Under the pieces are notes generated by a model. The model worked only from the letters and a program-made list of their open reading frames with translations. It searched no databases and had not been told where the DNA came from. A stretch of 64,000 nucleotides of DNA from Cyathus striatus. Its lineage: Eukaryota; Basidiomycota; Agaricomycetes; Agaricales; Nidulariaceae. Position 1 is the first letter of the stretch. Each line of letters begins with the position of its first letter. Positions 22,900 to 33,706 of the stretch are shown in pieces. Both the position numbers and the translations under genes were made by a program. The stretch spans positions 1,550,001-1,614,000 of the forward strand of contig JAOVFP010000007.1 in NCBI GenBank assembly GCA_025738555.1, read 5' to 3'.

Positions 22900-24317
22900 A
22901 GTGCGGCCCTCAGGTTCCCGTACAGACTGAGGGCCGCATTGATCCCTCCTGTACACCAAGGGAGATCTGCCTCAATGCATCTGCTCTTTACGACCCCCAA
23001 GCATTACACATTTGTTTATTATCTACTTCTGCATCCGATTCCACACTTTCTTTTTCCTTTTCCACACTAGTAGATTCTGGTTCAACCCACTGCTTTGTAG
23101 ACTCGCGTTTTACTTGGTTGCACAACCTTCCGACCACCCCATGCACCCCTATTCCTTTAAAGCTCTTTGACAGCTCCTTGAACTCTATACTTACTCAAGT
23201 TGCTACAATTCCTGTAACTTTTCCATCTGGTGAATGCATAACTATGGACTTTTATGTCACTCAGCTCGACTCGTCATGCTCTGCGGTTTTAGGTTTCAAC
23301 TGGCTCTCTCTATACAATCCATTGATTGATTGGACTGAGAGACGTATCTTAAGATTCCAAACCACAGCCTCACACCCGTCGTTTCCATCTTCGTCAATGA
23401 CCTCTGAGGAAGCTTCCGTGCTTCCGACCTCTGCTTCACCAGATGCAAACCCACTTCCGCAACCTACAACTCCACAAATATCCTTAATCAACGCTGCCGC
23501 ATTCCTTCATGCTAGTAAGCTCGAAGGTGCTCAAACATTTAGGATACAACTTGGAGCCATCGTTTCTGCTGCTGCCATGTCCGCACTCAATGAGGACCCA
23601 GCAGACCTTGCAAAAGTGCCCGCTGAGTATCACGAATTCGCTGATGTCTTCAGCAAAAGCCGTGCTGACTCCCTTGCCCCGCATCGCCCCTACAATCTTC
23701 AAATCAATCTTGAAGAAGGAGGATCCCCTCCTGTAGGAACGATCTACTTGCTCTCTCAGAGTGAGCTCAGGGCTCTACATGAATTTATTGATGAGCATCT
23801 TCATATTGGTTTTATCCATCCTTCTCGCTCACCACATGGTGCACCTGTTCTTTTTGTTCGTAAAAAGGATGGCTCACTATGACTTTGCATTGATTTCAGA
23901 GGACTTAATGCCATCTCGAAGAAAGATCGATACCCCCTTCCACTCATTTCTGACCTCCTTGACTCTCTGCGCAAGGCCTGCATTTATACCAAAATCGACC
24001 TTCGCCATGCCTACCACCTGGTTCATGTTGCTGAGGGAGATGAATGGAAGATAGCTTTCTGCACTCATTATGGGTCCTTCGAATGGTTAGTAATGCCGTT
24101 TGGACTCACTAACGCTCCTGCCACCTTCCAGCGTTTCATGAACAATGTATTCAAGAATTTACTTGATGTTTGTGTAACCGTCTACCTCTATGACATCCTC
24201 ATATACTCAGATAACCTTGCCGACCATCGGAAGCATGTTCGCAAAGTCCTCAAATGTTTATGCCAACATGGCCTTTACACATGTGCAGACAAATGTGAAT
24301 TTCATTCCGAGTCTGTT
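22890..24317 (+). pseudogene. pol: pol part 1: protease and N-terminal reverse transcriptase
   Basis: In the -1 frame relative to gag, open from 22890. An aspartic protease motif LVDSGSTHCFVD lies near 23070. RT begins near 23700, with HRPYNLQI, then a TGA stop at 23880-23882 in [12 protein letters not shown], where arginine is usual (CGA to TGA). RT continues with KIDLRHAYH (first acidic residue present), [15 protein letters not shown] and YLYDILIYS. The last should carry two adjacent aspartates, but one is tyrosine, so catalysis is lost. The frame is cut by element C directly after KCEFHSESV and resumes at 27785. Confidence 0.85.
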
Positions 24318-27300
24318 GGAGCAGCGCTAGCCAAAATTATCATAAAAATGTAGTGTTTTATGATTGCTGTGATCATAAATAATGATCACCTTCATGATTA
24401 CACATTTTGAGAGCTTATCCACTTACTAATACTAAATCTAATGGTGATCATAAGTGATCATTGGCTATTTTGAAGTGAATATTACTACTGTAGATCTATT
24501 GCAATATGGTGATCATATTATGGTGATTATATGTGATCATTGTCTATTTTGAAGTGAATATTACTACTGTAGGTCTATTATAATATGGTGATCATATATA
24601 ATCATTGGCTATTTTGAAGTGAATATTACTACTGTAGTTCTATTACAATATGGTGATCATATGGGATATTGCTATTGTAGTTCATGTCACATTTATCACG
24701 ATCTTCCCGCGTGTCACATATTTCCCGCACTTCACACAATTCCCGCACATCATGTTTGTCACATTCTCCATGCGTGTCACACATTTCCCGCGCATCTTAT
24801 AATTCCCGCGCTCCACATCATTCCCGTGCTCTGGATAATTCCGGCACATCATGATTGTCACGATCTTCCCGTGTGTCACATACTTCCCACGCATCACGAT
24901 TGTCACGATCTTCTCGCGTGTCACATATTTCCCGCGCTTCAAGTTCTAATAATTCTCGCGCTCCACATTATTCCACGTGTCACGATCTTCCCACGTGTCA
25001 CATACTTCCCACACATCACGATTGTCACGATCTTCTCGCGTGTCACATATTTCCTGCGCTTCTAATAATTCTCGCGCTCCACATCATTCCCGCGCTCTAG
25101 ATAATTCCCACGCACCGCGCTTGTCACGTTTTTCCCGCGCGTCACGATTGTCACGCTATTACACGCGTCACGATCGTCACGCTTCTACACGTGTGTGACA
25201 TATTTCTAACATGTCATTATTTTTCATGCATACAGCTGTCACATTATTAGCCTCTAATGTCATGTAGATTATTTTAACTTTTGTTTATCTGACACAAAGT
25301 ATAACAACAATAGATATGTTTACTAATTATTGTCTCTTACATATGTGGGGCCAAGAAAATAGTTAAGAAGAGAGTTTGTGTGGTATCTAAAACTTAACTC
25401 TGAACAAGGGAAGCCAGCCACATGTGCAGTTTCTGGTATGTCTGTATCACTATCCAAATTATTACAGAAGCAGATTAAGTATCTGAAACCACAGAGCAAA
25501 TTATAAAAATCAGAGTAAATGAATATGCACTTGTAGAATTGAAAGTTGTAGCACAGTATATGACAAATATAATGTTATGGGAGTGTAACAGTAATAAGAA
25601 ACTAGATTAGAGGATGTAGAGTGTATATGTAGTTGGAGTCTTAGTCCTATTTAGAGTGTATGATATATTTGGAATATGTCATGTTTTATAATCAAGACTA
25701 TAGATGTGATAAAATAACAAAATAATAACATAATGGTTAGGGTCATTACAATGGTATTGAACATTATGGAAACATGTACCAACCAGACAGAGAAGAATAT
25801 AGAACCTTGCATGTTTAACACATATGAATAGATAGTGAATAGATGTGATTCCATGTTACATTAAACTTACACATTACAGCCTATAGATGATTATGATTCT
25901 TGCATTGGCCATTGATTATACTAATATCTTCAACACACATTACCAAATCACATGTGCTGACTCTATATAACTACATGATAGTTTTCTATGTTTTATTGAA
26001 ATGAGGAATTAATAAAAACTATCTTATTGTGTCTCAATCAGTTTCACTTATACTCACTCTTTTAGTATTAGTATTCATTCTGATATCTGAAAACTCCCTT
26101 TTGTACTTCTTTGCACTTGCTCAGTGGCTGTTATTTACTTACTTTTCTGTTCTTTGGCTTAGTGTTAATTATGTCATTGCCTTCTTTTCTTGTTCTCTTT
26201 ACTGAAGGGCCCCTTTGTCCCTTCTCCTCTCTTGTCTAAAAAAATGTAATATCATTTCTCTATAGTCATGTGCAACAATGTTATCAACAGGATCAGACCT
26301 CATCTGTCATAAAATTATGTGTCAATGATTTACAGTTGACAGATCAATCAATAACTAGTCAATGTAAAAGACTGAATTACATTGCTAAGCAATGAACAGA
26401 GAATTAAATGTGGTGTCACACAATACTCTTATTCCTAGATCATGAAAGATATGGGAACAATTGTCATTGCACACCTGTTGAAACCCCATCAATATTTGAT
26501 GAACTCATATATAGATTGAATAGTGTTTAATATGACCACCATTAACTGATTATGCCAACACTAGTGTTGATGAATGTGTCATGTAAAGGCTTGACAATTG
26601 TGACACACTAGAAAGATGTCACATTTGTGACAGCTATAAATGCGTGACGGCCATGAAGCGTGTGAAAAGCGTGACAGTTGTGGCGCGTGTAGTAGCGTGA
26701 CGATCGTGACGCGTGTAATAGCGTGACAATTGTGACGCATGTAATAGCGTGACGATCGTGACGCGTGTAATAGCGTGACAATTGTGACGTATGTAATAGC
26801 GTGACGATCGTGACGCGTGTAAAAGCGTGACAATCGTGACGCGCGGGAAGAACGTGACAAGCGCGGTGCGTGGGAATTATCTAGAGCGCGGGAATGATGT
26901 GGAGCGCGAGAATTATTAGAAGCGCGGGAAATATGTGACACACGAGAAGATCGTGACAATCGTGATGCGTGGGAAGTATGTGACACGTGGGAAGATCGTG
27001 ACACGTGGGAAGATCGTGACACGTGGGAAGATCGTGACACGTGGGAAGATCGTGACACGTGGGAAGATCGTGACACGTGGGAAGATCGTGACAATCATGA
27101 TGCGCCGGAATTATCCAGAGCACGGGAATGATATGGAGCGCGGGAATTATAAGATGCGCGGGAAATGTGTGACACGCATGGAGAACGTGACAAACGTGAT
27201 GTGCGGGAATTGTGTGAAGTGCGGGAAATATGTGACACGCGGGAAGATCGTGACAAATGTGACATGAACTACAATAGCAATATCCAATTAGTAATAATGA

Positions 27301-27778
27301 TTGTTTATACAGTAATAATTTTCAATTCAAAATAAGTCAATGATCACATATGATCACTACATTACAATATAGTAATATTCACTTCAAATAGCTAATGATC
27401 ACATATGATCACCACATTACAATATAATAATATTTACTTCAAATAGCTAATGATCACATATGATCACCACATTACAATATAATAATATTCACTTCAAATA
27501 GCTAATGATCACATATGATTACCATATTGCAATAGACCTACAGTAATAGTATTCACTTCAAAATAGCCAATGATCACATATGATCACCATATTATAATAG
27601 ACCTACAGTAGTAATATTCACTTCAAAATAGCCAATGATCACATATGATCACCATTAGATTTAGTATTAATAGGTGGATAAGCTCTCAAAACGCATAATT
27701 ATGGAGGTGATCATTATTTATGATTGCAGCGATCATAAAACACTACATTTTTATGATCATTTTTGGCTGACACTTATG
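24318..27778. mobile_element. Fold-back element C inserted in gypsy pol
   Basis: Left terminus GGAGCAGCGCTAGCC (diverged), right terminus GGCTGACACTTATG, 3461 bp. A perfect 6-bp duplication TCTGTT lies at 24312-24317 and 27779-27784. Removing the element with one duplication copy joins ...CEFHSESV to EYLGYILS in frame, which is the continuous RT motif expected. Arms: outer GATCAT repeats of about 80 bp (24360-24660, 27270-27760), inner GTGAC/CGCGGGAA arrays (24690-25200, 26570-27265), AT-rich core 25200-26570 without a gene. Core sequence is shared with elements A and B. Confidence 0.9.
26570..27265. repeat. Inner GTGAC repeat array, right arm of element C
   Basis: Tandem repeats of GTGAC-containing units. 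From about 26680 to 26840 the unit alternates GTGACGATCGTGACGCGT and GTGACAATTGTGACGCAT types. From about 26985 to 27090 an 18-bp unit (GTGACACGTGGGAAGATC) is repeated six times almost perfectly. Because 18 is a multiple of three, ORFs of 80-171 codons on both strands stay open; they are artefacts of the repeat. The left arm at 24690-25200 is the inverted counterpart with fewer perfect units. Confidence 0.8.
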
Positions 27779-27784
27779 TCTGTT

Positions 27785-29359
27785 GAGTATCTGGGTTACA
27801 TTCTTTCTCCAAGCGGACTCACTATGTCTCAGGAGAAAGTAAAGACCATTCAGAATTGGCCTGAACCCAAGAAAGTTAAGGACATTCAGTCCTTCTTGGG
27901 GTTTGCGAATTTCTATTGCCATTTCATCTTTAATTATTCTGATATAGTTGTGCCACTTACATGACTAACTCGGAAAGGCCTTAAGTGGTAGTTCTCTCCC
28001 GCTTGCCACACGGCTTTTGATTCGCTCAAAACGGCTTTCACCACCGCGCCAATCCTCACCCATTGGATTCCCGATGCACAACTTGCTGTCGAAACTGATG
28101 ACTCTGACTACGCATTGGCAGCCATCCTCTCCATTATCACTGAAGATGGCGAAATCCACCCTATTGTGTTCCACTCCTGCACTTTTACCTCCCCCGAACT
28201 TAATTATGATACTCATGATAAGGAACTTCTAGCTATCTTCGAGGCCTTCCGCATCTGGCGCCATTACCTCGAAGGTGTGGGCTCTCCAATCGACGTCGTT
28301 ACAGACCATAAAAACCTGGAATATTTTTCTACAACAAAAATCCTCACCCGTCAACAAGCCCGTTGGTCAGAGTACCTCTCTCAGTTTCACCTAATCATTC
28401 GTTTCCATCCTGGCAAGCTTGGTACAAAGCCAGACTCATTAACTAGATGCTGGGACATCTACTCTAAAGGGGGGGATAATGACTATGCAAAGGTTAATCC
28501 ACATAATTTCCATCCTGTGTTCACTCATTTCCAGCTCCAAGCCTCGTTTCGAGCTACTGCACTCATTTTTCCGACCTTACGTGCCAGCGTAATCATGGAT
28601 GTTGAACAACTCCACAATGACATCCTCGCTGCATTACCTTCTGACCCCATTGCATGCATTCACCTTGCTAACCCAGTTAACTGGTGGTCTGTTGACGACA
28701 AATGTTTTCTGTGTCTAGACAACCGCATTTGGGTTCCTACCTCTTCCGACTTTCCCGACCTACGACTCCGCATTCTTTTGTACAAACACGATCACATCCT
28801 TTCTGGCCACTATGGCCAAAACAAAACGTTAAACTTGATCCACCACGAGTACACCTGGCCTGGTCTTTGTACCTTCATAAAAGATTATTGTAAGTCTTGC
28901 ACCACTTGTATGCATAACAAACCACAGCGACACTGGCCATATGGAACTCTAAAGCAATTACCAATTCCTGAACAGCCGTGGAACTCGATATCAATGGATT
29001 TCATTGGTACACTACCGACCTCATCTGCTTATGAGAAAGAGTTCAATGCGGTACTTGTCGTTGTTGATTGTCTTACAAAGCAAGCTATATTCATCCCCAC
29101 CATGAACAAGCTTACCTCGGAAAAGCTCAAAATCGAATACAAGATCGCCAAAATTCTAGACTTGAAAATCGATAAATGTCTCAAGTGCAAACTCAAGTAC
29201 TTCGTACAGTGGAATGGCTATCAAGACACCAACGAGGAGTTCTCCTGGCTACCCGCATCTGAGTTGGATAATGCAGCTGAGTTCATTGAAGAGTTTCACA
29301 CTCAGTATCCCAACAAACCTGGGCCTAAAGACGCTGAGAAATTACTTCATCCCTCTTAG
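27785..29359 (+). pseudogene. pol: pol part 2: RT end, RNase H, integrase remainder, chromodomain
   Basis: Resumes the RT frame with EYLGYILS and FLGFANFYCHFI. Two stops follow close together, TGA at 27962-27964 and TAG at 27989-27991, both explainable by C-to-T change. RNase H is seen as DDSDYALAAIL, THDKELLAI and TDHKNLEYFST. The integrase zinc-binding domain (H...H...CKSCTTC) and the start of the catalytic core (SMDFIGTLP) are present. Near 29130 the core is lost: sequence jumps from MNKLTSEKL to a chromodomain (KYFVQWNGYQ..NEEFSWLPASEL). The second and third acidic residues of the integrase are therefore missing. The chromodomain places it with the chromoviruses, which can target marked chromatin. 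Confidence 0.85.
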
Positions 29360-29665
29360 TCTCACACCTCTGACTACTCCTATTTTTCACTTCTGCATTT
29401 CCACATTTCTGCACTTCTGCACTTCCGCATCTCCAATTCCAAATCTTGCTTTATTTCTGCAAGATGACAAGTACAAATTAAAAACTAATTATTGGGTCCC
29501 TTGCGTCTGGGACCCAACCACCGTCTCGTCATCCTCTTCCGCACTACCCGCACTACTCAAACTACTCGCACTACTCAAACTGCTCGTGTCTTCATCCCCT
29601 TCTTCCGCATCTGTATCCGCACTCCTTGAAGTTCCAACCTGGCCTTGAAGAGTGGTTAACTCTTG

Positions 29666-30796
29666 TCACACCCCCCGCAATTCAGCCATGGCCTGCCTCA
29701 TCTCTTCCACCAAGGCCTGCTGGAGTTCTGTTGATCGCCGTTGCTCTTCAAACATTGCAAGTCGAGCAACTCGCATTTCCTCCATTTGAGCCTCATGGGC
29801 CTGCTGAACTTCCTGCAGTAACTCCCACTGATCTCTTGCCATCCGCTGCATCGTACGCAGCAATTTCCCTTGCAGACCCGCATCTGCCTCTCATTCACGA
29901 TTGAGCTCGGGTTTGTCTTCATCCTCATCATCAGACTCAGGCACAGTCGAGGTTCATGGACGCGCCTTCTTGGAAGGTTGCCCCTCTGCGTCATTACCAA
30001 CTTTGGCTGATCCCGCTTTTCTCTTCTTGTTATGAACCGTGGTGGCGACTGGCCCTTCCATGCTGCACAGTTGGTGTGACTTCACGCAGAACTCGCAAGG
30101 GGACAAAACACTGTCCCTATCAGAAGAATTAATAAGTTTTCAAAGTATTTTGAAAACTACTCACTTTTCTCGGTTGTATTTACCCCTCTTCTCTGTATCC
30201 CTCCGCACTCGGCAACGATGACAGACCTTCGTGCTGAGTTTGTATACAGGCCCAGACTTCTTGCCTTTTGACGAGTCTGCTACTTCACCACCTACAACCT
30301 TGTTTGCAGGCTCGGGATCTGGTTCGTTGTCTGTGGCCTCTTCATTACCTTCTTCCTCCTCGTCAGAATCCTCCACCACCAACTTACCACGCACAAGGGT
30401 ACGACTCTTCTCTTTACCCTTTCCCTTTCTCAAACTCCCCACCACCGATGCCACTTCCACTGTTTCTGACCTTCGTGCCTCTTCCGCCTTTCGTGCCTCT
30501 TCCGCTCTTTGAGCTTCCTCCGCCATTTGAGCCTCCTCTGCCTTCCGCACCTCCTCCGCTTTATGAGCCTCCTCGGCTATTCTCTCCTCCTCTTTCTTCT
30601 CATCCTCTGCAGCCTGTCTCAATGCGGCTAACCTTGCCGCTGCCGCTGCCTGCCTCTCCTGTCGTTCTCGTTCGACAGCCTCCCTTTGCTCTTCCTCTTT
30701 TCGTCTGTCCTTGGCCTCCTCGGCCTTGAGTCTTGCGATCTCTTGAAACTGTTCGAATGACGACAGATCGTTCGAGAGTTCTCCAGGGTTCGATAT
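29666..30796 (-). pseudogene. Antisense accessory ORF of the gypsy element (coiled coil plus Cys-rich)
   Basis: Between pol and the 3' LTR, on the opposite strand. Two exons (30165-30796 and 29666-30116) around a 48-base GT-AG intron give one frame of 361 codons. The start position reads ATA (30794-30796) where an ATG would fit. A long Ala/Glu/Arg/Lys coiled coil (EEARKAEEARR repeats) is followed by an acidic region, a CHRCRVRR then CEFCVKSHQLC cysteine cluster that may bind zinc, a basic stretch KKRK, and a second helical region rich in Gln/Glu/Met. Two TGA stops lie in exon 2 (29954-29956, 29891-29893). The long coherent frame shows it was once a gene. Function unknown; antisense accessory ORFs at this place are known in some gypsy lineages. 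Confidence 0.7.
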
Positions 30797-30937
30797 GGTA
30801 AAAGGAAGAAAGATGTTGAAATATCTCCTTAGTGGGCACCTAGCTTATATGGATTCACTGGTATGCAAACAATGCAAAACACCATAAAAAGTTTAAAGTT
30901 TTTCCATCAAACCTAATGGCCCTCGTGGCTCGGCCCT

Positions 30938-30950
30938 AAGGGGGAGATAC
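30938..30950 (+). promoter_or_regulatory. Polypurine tract of the gypsy element
   Basis: AAGGGGGAGATAC lies directly before the 3' LTR, the expected primer site for plus-strand synthesis. Confidence 0.75.
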
Positions 30951-31617
30951 TGTCATAGCCATACTTTTCCTACCTTTCCCGCACTTCTATTCCACACTTT
31001 GTCTCCACACTTCCCGCACTTCTTAACTTGTACAGATCTGGTTCTTCTACTTTTCCCTTACCCTCTTCTGACAAAGGTCGCTGAGCTTATGTCACCTTAT
31101 TCATCTGATCCTTATCTGTTCTCCATTATGCTTTCTCCATCGTACCCCGGGTATACTTGTCTCAGCATTCCTTTCAATCCTTAGTTCGTCCTTGGTATAT
31201 ATTGTATTCAAACCCTACTCCACCTTCCGCCACCAACTTATTATGTTTATCAATTAGTATACTACTACCCATTCATTCACCGGTCATTGGTGAAGTCGTA
31301 TAGTATTTAAGTGGCATATTTTGTACTACTGATACTCAGTTCAAATATCGACTAAGTTACTATCCTTCTTACTTGTCTTTGAGTTCTACTCAACTCCAGC
31401 TTGAATTGTTGCCTCCACAGCAACAACTCTGCACTCTGCACTCTGCACTCTTGTCCCTCTCTTCCTCTGCACTCCTGTCTCCCTCTTCCACACTCCGAAA
31501 TACCTGGACCACAAGAACAACAAGGGGCGCAGCATATAAGCTGAAGCCAACGGTCCTTCTGTCCCACACTTCCCTACCTTACACTTCCGACCTTACGTAG
31601 AAATACGGGTCTTGACA
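30951..31617 (+). repeat. 3' LTR, complete (667 bp)
   Basis: Starts TGTCATAGCC and ends GGTCTTGACA, followed by the CCATT duplication. It includes the roughly 114-base end that is missing from the 5' copy. Part of its 3' third matches the solo LTR at 18171-18781. Confidence 0.9.
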
Positions 31618-31929
31618 CCATTATAGTTTTAACATTGTCTTTTCATTACATCTCTAGTCTTGATTATAAAACATCTCATACCATTTTATGTTCACATTTC
31701 TTATACTCTGTCAATGGGACTAAGGCTCCAACTATATACACACTCTACATCTTCCATTTTAGTATCTTATTATTACTACACTTCCACAACATTCTGATTG
31801 TCATTTTCCATGTTCAGTCTTCCAGTTCTACAACTACATATTGTTACCTCTACATTTATAATTTACTCTGTACTATTAGATACTTACACTACTCCCATGA
31901 CAATTTGAACAGTTGTACAGACAGGCAAA

Positions 31930-33194
31930 TCTGATATGATTGGAAAGTATGACATTTGCAAAAATGTTGCAATACACTTAAGAAATACCACATGCATGAA
32001 AACACATAATGCATTTCAAAAAATATCACAAAAGTGATGTGTGACAAATGCACCAAAGCATGACAAATACCAATGATGTGACGCATGGGAAATGCGTGAT
32101 ATGCGAGAATGATGTGACAAGCGTGTGTGACATATGAGAAAGTGTGACGCATGGGAGTGATGTGATGTGTGAGAATGATGTGATGCATGGGAATGATGTA
32201 ACAATTGTGACGCGCGCAAAGATGTAACAATTGTGATGCATGTGAAGATGTAACATGTGGGAATGATGTGATGCATGGGAATGATGTGACATATGTGATG
32301 TGCGCGAAAATGTGACATGTGGGAATGATGTGATGCGCGGGAATGATGTGACACATGTGACGTGTGCGAAGATGTAATGTGTGGGAATGATGTGGTGTGC
32401 AGGAATGATGTGACAAATGTGATGACATGCCTGAAAGCGTCACAATTGTGATGCACAGGAAATGTGTGATGTGTGCGCATAATGTGACAAATGTGACGCA
32501 CGTCACATTCGTGACAAATAACATACATTTGAATGTCATATCATTTGGAAGTGATATAGTTAGTATTGAAATGAGTGTAAATGATCACTTTTGAGTGCTT
32601 CCATATTATACTAATATAATAGCCTAGTAATCAGAAGTAATAAACAAATGAGTGCTAATGATTGCCTCATAATATTTTGAAAATGATCACTTTTGAGTGC
32701 CTCCATAGTATAGTAATATAATAGCCTAGTAATCACAATTAATAGATAAATGAATGCCAATGATTGCCTTATAATATTTCGAAAATGATCACTAATGAGT
32801 GCTTCCATAGTATAGTAATATAATAGCCTAGTAATCACAATTAATAGATAAATGAGTGCCAATGATTGCCTCATAATATTTCGAAAATGATCACTTTTGA
32901 GTGCCCCCATATTCAACTAATACAATAGCCTTGTAATCAAGTATAATAATAAAATGAGTGCCAATGATCACCACTTAATATTCTTCAAATGATTACTTTT
33001 GAGTGCCCCCATATTCAATAATATTATAGCCCAGTAATCAAGTATAATAACTAAATGAGTGCCAATGATCACCATTACATTACATTCCACTCAATACGCC
33101 TTATAAAAACAATACTCATTTTTTGCCCTGTTTTTGTGATTGCTAGCAATCATTTTTTCAGGGCAAACCATGATCAAATTGGCTGATACTAGTG
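31930..33194. repeat. Right arm of element A
   Basis: Inverted counterpart of the left arm: inner GTGACA/GGGAATGATGTGA repeats at about 32030-32520, outer AATGATCACTTTTGAGTGC repeats at about 32560-33150, then a GCAATCAC hairpin and the terminus GGCTGATACTAGTG. It lacks the solo Copia-like LTR of the left arm. Confidence 0.85.
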
Positions 33195-33706
33195 TCCATA
33201 TGCACATGGTACAGCATAGCATGGGAACATGTGATGCGCATCATTTGGAAGTAGTGCCTATGCTATAATTAGAACACTGTGCACTCACTAAAGTCTTGGC
33301 CAGCTATGGAGTCATAAAATAAGATATGTGCATTTGGTATTTTACATGTATTATTAGATATCTTGTAGTGTATATAAGGTGAGGAAAAATGCGAGGGAAG
33401 AAGAAGAACTGCACAGCACGCAGTACTTCCATTCCCCACAGACAGGGTGACACATAGGCAGAAATATATTGGTTTTTGACATATTTTCGAGTTCTCTAAG
33501 CACGCATAGTGCCGACAGTGCACAGAGTCATGACAATCTCGTTTTAATTAGTCTACTATCTGAATATCATACATATTTGAATTGTTAACACCTCAGATTT
33601 CCAAAACTATTGTTTAAATACAGGTTCTATTGCTTGGAATACAGTATTATTACATTAGATAGTACTTCCAGTCATGTAGATTACTAGTAATATTATGGTA
33701 GCAACA
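33195..33706. other. Flank right of element A
   Basis: AT-rich, no gene seen. The sequence right after the element (TCCATA) does not match the left duplication GATTAT, and the missing N-terminal exons of the Harbinger-like transposase are not found here. A TATA-like ATATAAGGTGAGG lies at about 33372. Confidence 0.4.

Larger units (their letters stand above)
21693..31617 (+). mobile_element. Ty3/gypsy chromovirus-type retrotransposon, defective
   Basis: Bounded by TG...CA LTRs and a 5-bp duplication CCATT (21688-21692 and 31618-31622). The empty site is confirmed by the core of element C, which has ACCATTATG uninterrupted. Order: partial 5' LTR, gag remainder with a zinc knuckle, protease, RT, RNase H, integrase remainder, chromodomain, antisense accessory ORF, polypurine tract, 3' LTR. 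Defects: deletion removing the 3' end of the 5' LTR, the primer site and the gag start; stops in pol; a changed RT active-site residue; an integrase core deletion; and the 3.5-kb element C inside RT. It cannot move by itself. Confidence 0.9.
19471..33194. mobile_element. Fold-back element A (long inverted-repeat DNA transposon), host of nested elements
   Basis: Left terminus TGAGTGGTGTCAGCC and right terminus GGCTGATACTAGTG. The arms are near-identical inverted repeats of over 1.2 kb (left 19471 to about 21060, right about 31930-33194). Each arm has an outer set of about 100-bp repeats containing GATCATT plus GGCACTCA, then an inner set of repeats containing TGTCACATCATTCCC. The core (about 21060-21692 joined to 31623-31930) is AT-rich and matches the core of element C in reverse orientation. 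No transposase gene is seen, so it is non-autonomous. Left flank duplication is GATTAT; the right flank (TCCATA) does not match, so the locus was rearranged after insertion. Without nested elements it would be about 3.5 kb. Confidence 0.8.

Noticed and set aside
24619..25198. His/Ser/Arg-rich ORFs in the left arm of element C
   Set aside because: Products of 18-20 bp GTGAC-type repeats, open in overlapping frames.
26680..27090. Regular repeats resembling a CRISPR array
   Set aside because: Units are directly adjacent without unique spacers, there are no cas genes, and the sequence is eukaryotic.
26579..27267. ORFs of up to 171 codons in the right arm of element C
   Set aside because: Period-18 repeat artefact, open on both strands.
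19044..33194. Simple single insertion with duplication TCCATA
   Set aside because: The left TCCATA overlaps the terminal bases of the family's right end and a split host exon lies inside; GATTAT with coding continuity is better supported.
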